Shown here: one piece after another, positions 1-5,064 of the stretch | How positions within the stretch are numbered: the first letter of the stretch is position 1 | Layout: every line of letters begins with the position of its first letter | Source of the DNA: GCA-2717185 sp964386465 | GTDB lineage: Bacteria; Pseudomonadota; Alphaproteobacteria; UBA8366; GCA-2717185 | Reading direction: 5' to 3' | Length of the DNA stretch: 8,880 nt | Assembly (NCBI GenBank): GCA_964386465.1 | Contig: CAYLTU010000239.1 | Span: forward strand, 1 to 8,880 | Translations under genes and position numbers: made by a program | The notes under the pieces: model-generated | Database searches by the model: none | Told to the model about the DNA's origin: nothing | The model's input: only the letters and a program-made list of their open reading frames with translations

Positions 1-266
1 GCGCCGGCTTCGTCGTGGCTTCCGCGCTGATATTCCCGACCCGGCAAAGCCGCCTGGAGAACCTCGCGGTTCGCGGTAGGCAGGCCGCCAAAATCGTCAT
101 CGGGACGGTGGCGCTATTTTTTGTTGCGGCGCTGCTCGAAGGGTTCGGGCGCCAGCTCATTACCGACACCACGTTGCGCTACCTGATCGGTGCCAGCATG
201 CTGTTGTACTGGATATTGTATTTCTTCCGCAGCGGAACCCGGGCAGACGATGGCCGTCACCGATAA
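1..266 (+). CDS. SpoIIM-family (stage II sporulation protein M-like) integral membrane protein, 3' end only
   Basis: The gene is truncated by the window start. Its frame is open from base 3 and ends with TAA at 264-266, so the GTG at 15 is probably internal. About 87 C-terminal residues are visible. They show a pattern I associate with the SpoIIM/DUF95 family: SALIFPTRQSRLE, then a hydrophobic helix (AKIVIGTVALFFVAALLEGF) ending in the typical EGF, then a second helix (YLIGASMLLYWILYFF) and a short polar tail. The protein should sit in the inner membrane. In proteobacteria this family is often found beside RDD proteins and MoxR/DUF58 genes, and the RDD gene does follow here with a 17-nt overlap. 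The name comes from sporulating Firmicutes and does not imply sporulation. The molecular function is unknown. The family call is fairly secure; nothing can be said about the missing N-terminus. Confidence 0.72.
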   Translation, partial: AGFVVASALIFPTRQSRLENLAVRGRQAAKIVIGTVALFFVAALLEGFGRQLITDTTLRYLIGASMLLYWILYFFRSGTRADDGRHR

Positions 267-1134
267 GGATTTTGACAAAGGCACGGGACGGCAATGGCGC
301 GAGATCGTCACGCCGGAAGGGGTCCCGCTCCGTCTCCGCCTCGCCGAACGCGGCGAACGGTTTGCAGCGGTCCTGATCGATTTGACGATCATCGTGACCG
401 TACTGGTCACCGCCGCCATCGCCGCGATCATGATTCTGCCCGGGGCAGTCTATGGATGGGGGGTCGCGCTGGGCCTGTTGTTTTCATTCGTGTTGCGGAG
501 TTTCTATTTTATATTCTTCGAACTGCGCTGGCAGGGCGCGACACCGGGCAAACGGGCGCTCGGCCTACGGGTCATAGACCGCGCCGGCGGACGGCTGAAA
601 CCGGAGGCGGTCTTTGCGCGCAACCTGATGCGGGAAGTCGAACTGTTTCTGCCGATCTCACTCTTGTTTTCAAACGTCGGCACCGGCGATTCCGCGCTGG
701 CCGGCCTCCTGACCATGGCCTGGATCGGCGCGCTGATCGCGCTGCCATTCTTCAACAGGGACCGGCTGCGCGCGGGCGACATTATCGCCGGAACCTGGGT
801 TGTCGAGATGCCGAAGAACACGCTGCTACCCGATATGGCCGCGCAGCGAGACACCGCGCAGGACGCCGTTCGCTTCACGGACGCGCAACTTTCCGTCTAC
901 GGCATTTTCGAACTGCAAACACTGGAAAACGTGCTGCGACGGTCGGACCCGAACGCGCAGCAGACTAGGAAATCGGTAGCCGACCGCATCAAGGCGAAGA
1001 TCGACTGGCAAACGCCGCAGCAGCCCGTTGCGGACGACCGCTTCCTGGAAACGTTCTATGCCGCCCTGCGCGGCCACCTGGAACGCCGCGCCCTGTTCGG
1101 CAAACGGCGCAAGGACAAGCACGACGCGGGGTGA
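250..1134 (+). CDS. RDD-family integral membrane protein
   Basis: This is a 294-residue protein starting at ATG 250. An in-frame GTG at 190 would add 20 residues of Cys-rich sequence that looks like out-of-frame SpoIIM code, so I prefer 250, although no strong Shine-Dalgarno is visible before either. The RDD domain spans about residues 28-187. The signature Arg and Asp lie in RFAAVLID (R37, D44) at the start of the first membrane helix. A second helix lies near 70-90, followed by the family hallmark QGATPGKRALGLRVID (95-110), another hydrophobic stretch near 150-167, and DRLRAGDIIAGTWVV. Residues from about 190 to the end form a charged, probably cytoplasmic, helical tail (FTDAQLSVYGIFELQTLENV) that I do not recognise as a named domain. 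RDD proteins are membrane proteins of mostly unknown role, and some have been linked to ion transport. The gene overlaps the SpoIIM-like gene, so the two are likely co-transcribed. It ends 9 bp from the convergent minus-strand gene with no visible terminator between them. Confidence 0.85.
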   Translation: MAVTDKDFDKGTGRQWREIVTPEGVPLRLRLAERGERFAAVLIDLTIIVTVLVTAAIAAIMILPGAVYGWGVALGLLFSFVLRSFYFIFFELRWQGATPGKRALGLRVIDRAGGRLKPEAVFARNLMREVELFLPISLLFSNVGTGDSALAGLLTMAWIGALIALPFFNRDRLRAGDIIAGTWVVEMPKNTLLPDMAAQRDTAQDAVRFTDAQLSVYGIFELQTLENVLRRSDPNAQQTRKSVADRIKAKIDWQTPQQPVADDRFLETFYAALRGHLERRALFGKRRKDKHDAG

Positions 1135-1143
1135 ACCGCGGAG

Positions 1144-1923
1144 TCAATCGAACACGGCGGCGATCCTGTCCGGGTCGCTGCCCTCCTTCAAGATTCGCAA
1201 TTTGAGATAAAGAACCGTCGAGAGAATCGTCCCGAACAGCACTTGCAAAAATCCGACAAGCTGCTCCACTAAAATGAATACGCCGAAAGTTCCAGACCGG
1301 ACGTCGATGGTCAATACAGCACCGAAATGCATAGCCACCAAGACGACGGAAATTATCAGCCAAACCGCGACGATCTCCCAACGGTACCCGCGCGTCAGGA
1401 ATACACTTCGTTTAAGACAATGAAGAATGCCACCTCGCTCGACGATCAACGAGGGCAGCGCGGTACTGAAATAGGTGAGAAGTACAATATTAACGGCAAA
1501 TTCGAACAATATGAGGGGAAAGTACCATTGAAACCCTATTTCATGGAGGAAAATTCGAGTGATTGGAAACCAAGAAAACAATAGGAAATGGACCGCAATG
1601 ACAGGCCTAAGGCTTCTCATTCCCCAAAATATCGATGCCTTAAGACTTACGGCTCGACCGTCGATCGCCTGAAGTATTGCGTGAACGAGAAATAGCGAGA
1701 TCATTACCCTGGCAATTTGCCCAACAATTACCTTGAGGACTTGCCATAAAAGCGGCCAATCGAGGACGTGCGTTAGTAGGGCATCGACCTCAAACAGCAT
1801 CTGCGGCGCCAGAAATAAAACTGTTATCAAAAAGAACAGCACGAAGTGCCGCCGAAGCACCAAAATGGCGAGGTGCAACGTGCCAAATACGGCAAGCGAT
1901 GACGGGCCGGTGCTATCGCTCAT
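1144..1923 (-). CDS. Multi-pass membrane protein, YciC/GPDPase-membrane-domain-like, downstream paralogue
   Basis: This 259-residue, very hydrophobic protein has about five or six possible membrane helices, including residues 25-45, 62-82, 107-120, 135-157, 184-205 and 214-237. It has no cleavable signal peptide that I can recognise. It resembles its upstream neighbour in two places: V161-W182 (VER.G....LKRS..LTRGYRW) and the C-terminus (LRILKEG...IAAVFD). This general layout recalls the membrane domain attached to some glycerophosphodiesterases and YciC-like proteins. No catalytic domain is present and the function is unknown. The start is ATG at 1923; I see no clear Shine-Dalgarno before it, so translation may depend on the upstream gene, whose stop is 51 nt away. 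The gene is about 45% GC over 1441-1740 by hand count, well below its neighbours, which suggests different ancestry or relaxed selection. The reading frame is intact, so I do not call it a pseudogene. Confidence 0.7.
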   Translation of the reverse strand: MSDSTGPSSLAVFGTLHLAILVLRRHFVLFFLITVLFLAPQMLFEVDALLTHVLDWPLLWQVLKVIVGQIARVMISLFLVHAILQAIDGRAVSLKASIFWGMRSLRPVIAVHFLLFSWFPITRIFLHEIGFQWYFPLILFEFAVNIVLLTYFSTALPSLIVERGGILHCLKRSVFLTRGYRWEIVAVWLIISVVLVAMHFGAVLTIDVRSGTFGVFILVEQLVGFLQVLFGTILSTVLYLKLRILKEGSDPDRIAAVFD

Positions 1924-1974
1924 GTATCGCCGGTCCGGCGTGCATCCTACTCAACGGTGTACTGCGGCGGTTTA

Positions 1975-2745
1975 TCAATCGAACACGGCGGCGATTTCGT
2001 CGATGCTGGCGCCTTCCTTGGCGATCCTCAAGTCATGGTAGACGACCGCGCTGGCCACGGCGAATAGCGCTGCCGAGAATGCTTGCACGACCAGATTGAT
2101 CGCCACCAGAAATCCCGGCGTGAGAACGCCCCCGGACACCATTCCGCTCCCGAACCCGATGACGCCACCGACCGCGCCCCCGATAGCCGTATTGATGATC
2201 AGAAGAATCAGGATCAGCCCGAACAGCGGCCAGCGATAGCCTTTCGTCAGCTCGATGCTGCGATTCAGGCTAGCTCCGATTCCGGGGCGCTCGACAACGG
2301 CGGCCGGCACGGCGACCCACAGCATGACAGCCGCTATGATTCCAGGAATAACAAACAGGAGCGAAAACAGGGCGATGAGAATGCCGACAAGCAAGCCGAC
2401 GCCGATGACCGGAAAGAGAAGACTCAAACCGCGGGACATGCATTCCAACAGGTTTGCCCGGCCGCCGCGCAACTCCAGGACCGTTCCGTAGACTAGCGTC
2501 GCGGAAAGCATGAACCCTAAAACAATGTTGGCCAGCAAGAGCATAATCGAGACAAGATCGAAGCCGCCGGACGGTGTGCCGCCCGTTTGATCGAAAAACA
2601 GCGGCAACAATTGTACCGGCGCGTTGAAGATAAGCGCCAAAATGCCGAACGGCGCAATATTCCGGAATAGAACCGAAAAGCTGCGAGTCAGCGCAGCACC
2701 GACACGGAATTTGGGCGGTTCCTGATCGGCCGTCTCTACGCTCAC
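1975..2745 (-). CDS. Multi-pass membrane protein, YciC/GPDPase-membrane-domain-like, upstream paralogue
   Basis: This 256-residue protein has a polar N-terminus of about 15 residues and then about six hydrophobic segments (roughly 28-50, 64-88, 108-134, 136-150, 174-200 and 208-236), so it is an inner-membrane protein. A conserved-looking cytoplasmic-type motif lies at 151-172, beginning VERPGIGASLNRS and ending LTKGYRW. The tail is DLRIAKEG followed by DEIAAVFD. Both elements are shared with the next gene on the same strand, so the two are tandem paralogues and probably one operon. Family resemblance is to YciC-like and GPDPase-membrane-domain proteins; function is not known and the name should be read as a fold-level guess. 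The start is GTG at 2745, supported by a GGAG six bases upstream. An ATG a few bases further up is out of frame and stops at once. Base composition fits the GC-rich host, unlike its paralogue. Confidence 0.75.
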   Translation of the reverse strand: MSVETADQEPPKFRVGAALTRSFSVLFRNIAPFGILALIFNAPVQLLPLFFDQTGGTPSGGFDLVSIMLLLANIVLGFMLSATLVYGTVLELRGGRANLLECMSRGLSLLFPVIGVGLLVGILIALFSLLFVIPGIIAAVMLWVAVPAAVVERPGIGASLNRSIELTKGYRWPLFGLILILLIINTAIGGAVGGVIGFGSGMVSGGVLTPGFLVAINLVVQAFSAALFAVASAVVYHDLRIAKEGASIDEIAAVFD

Positions 2746-2751
2746 GGCGGT

Positions 2752-2755
2752 CTCC
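2752..2755 (-). promoter_or_regulatory. Ribosome binding site that selects the GTG start at 2745
   Basis: On the minus strand the bases read GGAG, with six bases before the GTG at 2745. No in-frame ATG lies upstream, and the nearby out-of-frame ATG meets a stop after five codons. This supports GTG as the true start of the upstream paralogue. Confidence 0.6.
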
Positions 2756-2953
2756 GCATCGAGTGACAGGACAATATTAACGTTTTGACGTCGCCTTACG
2801 GGCGAAATGAAGCATAGCTCTGCCCTCGATTATTGCAAATGAAGGCAAAATCGGCGCGCTGCATGCACAGGCGTCGCGCCGCCGAAGTAATGTAATCGTC
2901 TTCTTGTCACGCCGCCGCAGCATCGAAAGCCGGGCCCGTCCGGGAGCTTCCAA

Positions 2954-2969
2954 TCCCATGCTATCCCAT
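2954..2969 (-). promoter_or_regulatory. Distal pair of MraZ-type boxes
   Basis: TCCCAT occurs at 2954-2959 and again at 2964-2969, a 10-bp period. On the minus strand each reads ATGGGA. The sequence and spacing match the boxes at the dcw promoter and the TGGGN-N5 repeat pattern known for E. coli MraZ. The pair lies 214 bp upstream of the first promoter-proximal box and 209 bp from the start of the divergent membrane gene. A role as a second MraZ site is inference. Confidence 0.5.
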
Positions 2970-3062
2970 GAAAATAAGAAATAAATGGTTTGCCACACAA
3001 AAAACATTATTAGAACAAAAATTGAACCTGATTCGCGAACATGATAAAAGCGTCCTTAAAAA

Positions 3063-3076
3063 CACAAGTTCTTGTG
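3063..3076. repeat. Perfect 14-bp inverted repeat
   Basis: CACAAG at 3063-3068 and CTTGTG at 3071-3076 are exact reverse complements around a central TT. It lies in the AT-rich core, about 90 bp upstream of the dcw -35 element. It could be an operator for an unknown dimeric regulator or chance in biased DNA. No run of T residues follows closely enough to make a convincing terminator. Confidence 0.5.
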
Positions 3077-3118
3077 GCTATGTTTTCTAATATCGCTAAA
3101 CATGGTTTATAGAAAAGA

Positions 3119-3142
3119 ACAGAATAGATGTATCTATTCTGT
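3119..3142. repeat. Perfect 24-bp inverted repeat, candidate operator
   Basis: ACAGAATAGAT at 3119-3129 is the exact reverse complement of ATCTATTCTGT at 3132-3142, with GT at the centre, giving 11-bp arms. It ends 19 bp before the TTGACT at 3162. The length, perfection and position just upstream of the -35 suggest a binding site for a dimeric transcription factor. As RNA it could form a hairpin, but the stem is AT-rich and lacks a following U-tract, so I do not call it a terminator. The cognate protein is unknown. Confidence 0.6.
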
Positions 3143-3161
3143 GTAATTTCTTGAGCTTTGC

Positions 3162-3189
3162 TTGACTTCCCATTTAAGCCCATGATATT
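3162..3189 (+). promoter_or_regulatory. Likely sigma70-type promoter of the dcw operon
   Basis: TTGACT at 3162-3167 matches the -35 consensus at five of six positions. After a 16-base spacer, GATATT at 3184-3189 matches four of six -10 positions; an alternative is the TG-preceded TATTCC at 3186-3191. Transcription would begin near 3196, giving a leader of about 120 nt before mraZ. The MraZ-type boxes begin at the base after the -35 pair-step (3168) and run through the spacer, the -10 and the start site, which fits autorepression. The assignment comes from sequence only. Confidence 0.55.
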
Positions 3190-3203
3190 CCATGACATCC
3201 CAT
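3168..3203 (-). promoter_or_regulatory. MraZ operator: four boxes with exact 10-bp period
   Basis: Reading the plus strand, the boxes are TCCCAT (3168-3173), GCCCAT (3178-3183), TTCCAT (3188-3193) and TCCCAT (3198-3203). Each is followed by four variable bases, so the period is exactly one helical turn. A degenerate fifth, GGGCAT-like, unit follows in register around 3208-3213. On the minus strand the boxes read ATGGGA, ATGGAA, ATGGGC and ATGGGA. E. coli MraZ is known to bind TGGGN direct repeats separated by 5 bp upstream of its own gene, and here the array overlaps the predicted promoter of mraZ. I infer MraZ autoregulation; the orientation and exact consensus in this organism are untested. 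Confidence 0.72.
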
Positions 3204-3237
3204 ATTGGGGCATGCCGTGCCCAATTGTATGGCATGC
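3204..3237 (+). other. Overlapping complementary arms in the mraZ leader
   Basis: ATTGGG (3204-3209) can pair with CCCAAT (3220-3225), and GCATGCC (3210-3216) can pair with GGCATGC (3231-3237). The arms interleave, so in RNA they form either two alternative hairpins or a tight pseudoknot-like arrangement. GGCATGCC at 3209-3216 is also self-complementary. This lies just downstream of the predicted start site. A function is not shown. Confidence 0.35.
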
Positions 3238-3314
3238 GTTTCACCCGCACCGGCGAGGATTAAGGCACGCCAATTCAAACCGGGAGACAGCGGTAATCGG
3301 GACCCGTAATCGCG

Positions 3315-3770
3315 ATGGCGTTATTCATCGGCACGCACGAGAACAAGATCGACCGTAAAGGGCGCGTGTCCCTGCCGGCCGATTACCGTGCCGAACTGCC
3401 GAAAGACGACGAACGCGTCATCTATATCTTTCCATCGCTTTACACGACGGCGCTCGAAGCCTGCGACCGGGCCCAACTGGCGCTGCACGCGGAGCGCATC
3501 GGCGCGCTGGATCAGTTCTCGCAAGAAGAAGCGTATTTTTCTTCGCAAATACTTGCGGAGGCCCGAAAGATCGGAATCGACGGCGACGGGCGTATCGTCC
3601 TGCCGGGCGAATTCATCGACCGCGCGAATATCGACGGCAAGGCTCTCTTCGTCGGCGGCGGTCAGAAATTCCATATCTGGCAACCGGAGGCCTTTGCCGA
3701 GCACCGCCGCGAGACGCAGGAAGCGCTCGCCGGCCGGACCCTGCCGTCCCTGACGAGGCCGCCAGCATGA
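3315..3770 (+). CDS. mraZ: Transcriptional regulator MraZ
   Basis: MraZ is a DNA-binding protein of the AbrB/SpoVT swapped-hairpin superfamily, usually a ring-shaped oligomer, that is encoded first in the dcw cluster and represses its own operon in E. coli. The 151-residue protein is about the usual length. Both halves of the tandem domain are clear: D13-R-K-G-R17 followed by VSLPADYR in the first, and D89-G-D-G-R93 followed by IVLPGEF in the second, which are the DxxxR motifs used for DNA contact. Near the end, ALFVGGGQKFHIWQPEAF is typical of the family. The start is ATG 3315; the only upstream purine run is GGGA ending at 3302, so the ribosome site is weak. The gene overlaps rsmH by ATGA. 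The promoter upstream carries boxes of the MraZ type. Identity is very secure; regulation is inferred. Confidence 0.96.
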   Translation: MALFIGTHENKIDRKGRVSLPADYRAELPKDDERVIYIFPSLYTTALEACDRAQLALHAERIGALDQFSQEEAYFSSQILAEARKIGIDGDGRIVLPGEFIDRANIDGKALFVGGGQKFHIWQPEAFAEHRRETQEALAGRTLPSLTRPPA

Positions 3771-4723
3771 GTGCCGCCCATATTCCCGTTCTGGCGGCGG
3801 AAATGCTGGAGACGCTCGCGCCGCAAGCCGGCAACGTCTATCTGGATGGCACCTTCGGCCGAGGCGGTTATACCCGCGCGATCCTGAACGCGGCCGACTG
3901 CATGGTCTGCGCGCTCGACTGCGATCCCGATGCCATCACACAGGGCCGGGAAACGGTCGCCGAATTTGCCGGCCGCTTGACATTGCTCCAAGGACGGTTC
4001 GGGACGATGGTCGCCTTGCTTCAGGAAGCCGGCATCGAAAGGCTCGACGGCGTCGTGCTGGATCTCGGCGTGTCCTCGCCGCAGCTCGACGAGGCAGCGC
4101 GCGGCTTCTCTTTCCGCAACGACGGCCCGCTCGACATGCGCATGACCCTCGACGGTCCGACGGCAGCCGATATCGTCAACGGTCTGGACGAAAAACCGCT
4201 GGCAGGCCTGCTTCGCGAACTCGGCGAAGAACGCTATGCCCGGCGGGTGGCGCGGGCGATCGTCGCCGCCCGTAGCGTCTCGCCGATCGAAAGCACCTTG
4301 CAGCTGGCCCGAATCGTCCGCGATGCGCTGCCGCGCGCCAACGACGGAATCGATCCGGCGACCCGCACCTTCATGGCCCTGCGCCTTCACGTCAATGACG
4401 AGCTCGGCGAACTGGAACGCGGTCTCTCCGCCGCCGAGTCGCTGTTGCAACCCGGCGGCCGTCTTGTCGTGATCTGCTTCCATTCGTTGGAAGACCGAAG
4501 GGTCAAGAATTTTCTGCGCACGCGAAGCGGCCAAGCGCCCCGCGCCTCGCGGCACATGCCTGTCCAGGATATGGGATCCGCACCCTCCTTCCGTCTGATC
4601 CATCGTCGCGGCGTCACGCCCGGCGCGGCGGAAATCGCCGCCAATCCGCGCTCACGCTCGGCCCGGCTGCGCGCTGCGATCCGAACCGAGGCGCCGGCCT
4701 GGCCATTGGAGGACGCGGCATGA
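3767..4723 (+). CDS. rsmH: 16S rRNA (cytosine(1402)-N(4))-methyltransferase RsmH
   Basis: RsmH (formerly MraW) transfers a methyl group from S-adenosylmethionine to N4 of C1402 in 16S rRNA, in the decoding centre, acting on the small subunit in the cytoplasm. The 318 residues match the family length. Visible motifs are HIPVLAAEMLETLAP at the N-terminus, the SAM-binding loop DGTFGRGGYT (27-36), VVLDLGVSSPQLDEAARGFSFR with PLDMRM after it, MALRLHVNDELGELE, the signature FHSLEDR (238-244), and the basic tail NPRSRSARLRA. The start ATG at 3767 overlaps the mraZ stop as ATGA and has GAGG eight bases upstream, which implies translational coupling. No key residue appears to be missing. Identification is essentially certain. 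Confidence 0.97.
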   Translation: MSAAHIPVLAAEMLETLAPQAGNVYLDGTFGRGGYTRAILNAADCMVCALDCDPDAITQGRETVAEFAGRLTLLQGRFGTMVALLQEAGIERLDGVVLDLGVSSPQLDEAARGFSFRNDGPLDMRMTLDGPTAADIVNGLDEKPLAGLLRELGEERYARRVARAIVAARSVSPIESTLQLARIVRDALPRANDGIDPATRTFMALRLHVNDELGELERGLSAAESLLQPGGRLVVICFHSLEDRRVKNFLRTRSGQAPRASRHMPVQDMGSAPSFRLIHRRGVTPGAAEIAANPRSRSARLRAAIRTEAPAWPLEDAA

Positions 4724-5064
4724 AGGGTCTCGCGCTGCTCGTTTGGTTCGGGCTTGCCGGCTTGGCCAGCGTCGCCCTGTTCAACATCACATTCAAGGTG
4801 GAGCAGCTTCAGGATGAGCTGAACCTCCTGAACAAGCAGATATTGCAGGAACAGAAGACGGTTCATGTGCTGCAAGCGGAGTGGAGCTATCTCGCCCGGC
4901 CCGAGCGGATCGAAGCGTTGGCGCGACGCCTTTTGCCCTATTTGCAACAACCGACGGCGCAACAGGTCGGCGATATCGAACAACTCCAGGCAGCCGCGAA
5001 GGAACACGGCGTTCCCGCCAGCGCGCCTAAATTCAGCCCGGCATCGGTGAAAGGTGCGCAATGA
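4720..5064 (+). CDS. ftsL: Cell division protein FtsL
   Basis: FtsL is a small bitopic membrane protein that joins FtsB and FtsQ and helps activate the FtsWI septal synthase. The 114 residues show the expected layout: a very short cytoplasmic start, one membrane helix at about 4-22, a periplasmic leucine-rich coiled coil at about 24-55 (VEQLQDELNLLNKQILQEQ), then AEWSYLARPERIEALA at 53-68, a motif common in alphaproteobacterial FtsL. The C-terminal third is low in recognisable features. The ATG at 4720 overlaps the rsmH stop as ATGA and has GGAGG at 4708-4712, seven bases upstream, so expression should be good. Position between rsmH and ftsI supports the call, since FtsL sequences are poorly conserved by themselves. 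Confidence 0.93.
   Translation: MKGLALLVWFGLAGLASVALFNITFKVEQLQDELNLLNKQILQEQKTVHVLQAEWSYLARPERIEALARRLLPYLQQPTAQQVGDIEQLQAAAKEHGVPASAPKFSPASVKGAQ

Larger units (their letters stand above)
2746..3314. other. Divergent intergenic control region with AT-rich core
   Basis: These 569 bp separate the minus-strand membrane gene pair from the dcw operon. I see no credible gene here; the two short minus-strand open frames lack coding character. Hand counting gives 66 G or C in the 210 bases 2971-3180, about 31%, against roughly 60% or more in neighbouring genes. From left to right it holds: a TAATAT on the minus strand (2774-2779) that could be a -10 for the membrane genes but lacks a good -35; two TCCCAT boxes at 2954-2969; a 14-bp inverted repeat at 3063-3076; a 24-bp inverted repeat at 3119-3142; the likely dcw promoter at 3162-3189 with four boxes across it; and a leader of about 120 nt before mraZ. 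A weaker plus-strand candidate promoter is TTGAAC (3022-3027) with TAAAAG 17 bases later. Confidence 0.8.

Noticed and set aside
190..249. GTG at 190 as the RDD gene start
   Set aside because: The added 20 residues would overlap SpoIIM code in another frame and look unlike an RDD N-terminus; ATG 250 is more plausible.
1928..1940. CGCCGG-T-CCGGCG dyad between the two membrane genes
   Set aside because: The loop would be one to three bases, there is no T-tract, and such short GC dyads are common at this base composition; no REP family could be shown.
2083..2496. Plus-strand frame of 137 codons opposite the upstream membrane paralogue
   Set aside because: Very hydrophilic, rich in Asp, Gln, Arg and Ala, as expected from the complement of membrane-helix codons. 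No ribosome site or family was recognised.
2860..2867. TGCATGCA palindrome in the intergenic region
   Set aside because: It is an 8-bp self-complementary word of a size expected by chance, with no matching partner nearby.
2777..3007. Minus-strand 76-codon frame in the intergenic region with a repeated LRRRD
   Set aside because: It spans a sharp GC change and one box cluster, its composition is mixed, and no ribosome site is evident. The repeat comes from two GC-rich CGCCGCCG stretches.
3119..3160. 24-bp palindrome read as an intrinsic terminator
   Set aside because: The stem is AT-rich and the following bases (GTAATTTCTT) are not a true U-tract; no plus-strand gene lies upstream that would need it.
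3010..3213. Minus-strand 67-codon frame across the dcw promoter
   Set aside because: It overlaps the operator boxes and both inverted repeats, lacks coding character, and is most simply chance in AT-rich DNA.
3662..4603. Minus-strand open frame of 313 codons opposite rsmH
   Set aside because: Antisense to RsmH with all its motifs intact on the plus strand; a GC-rich shadow.
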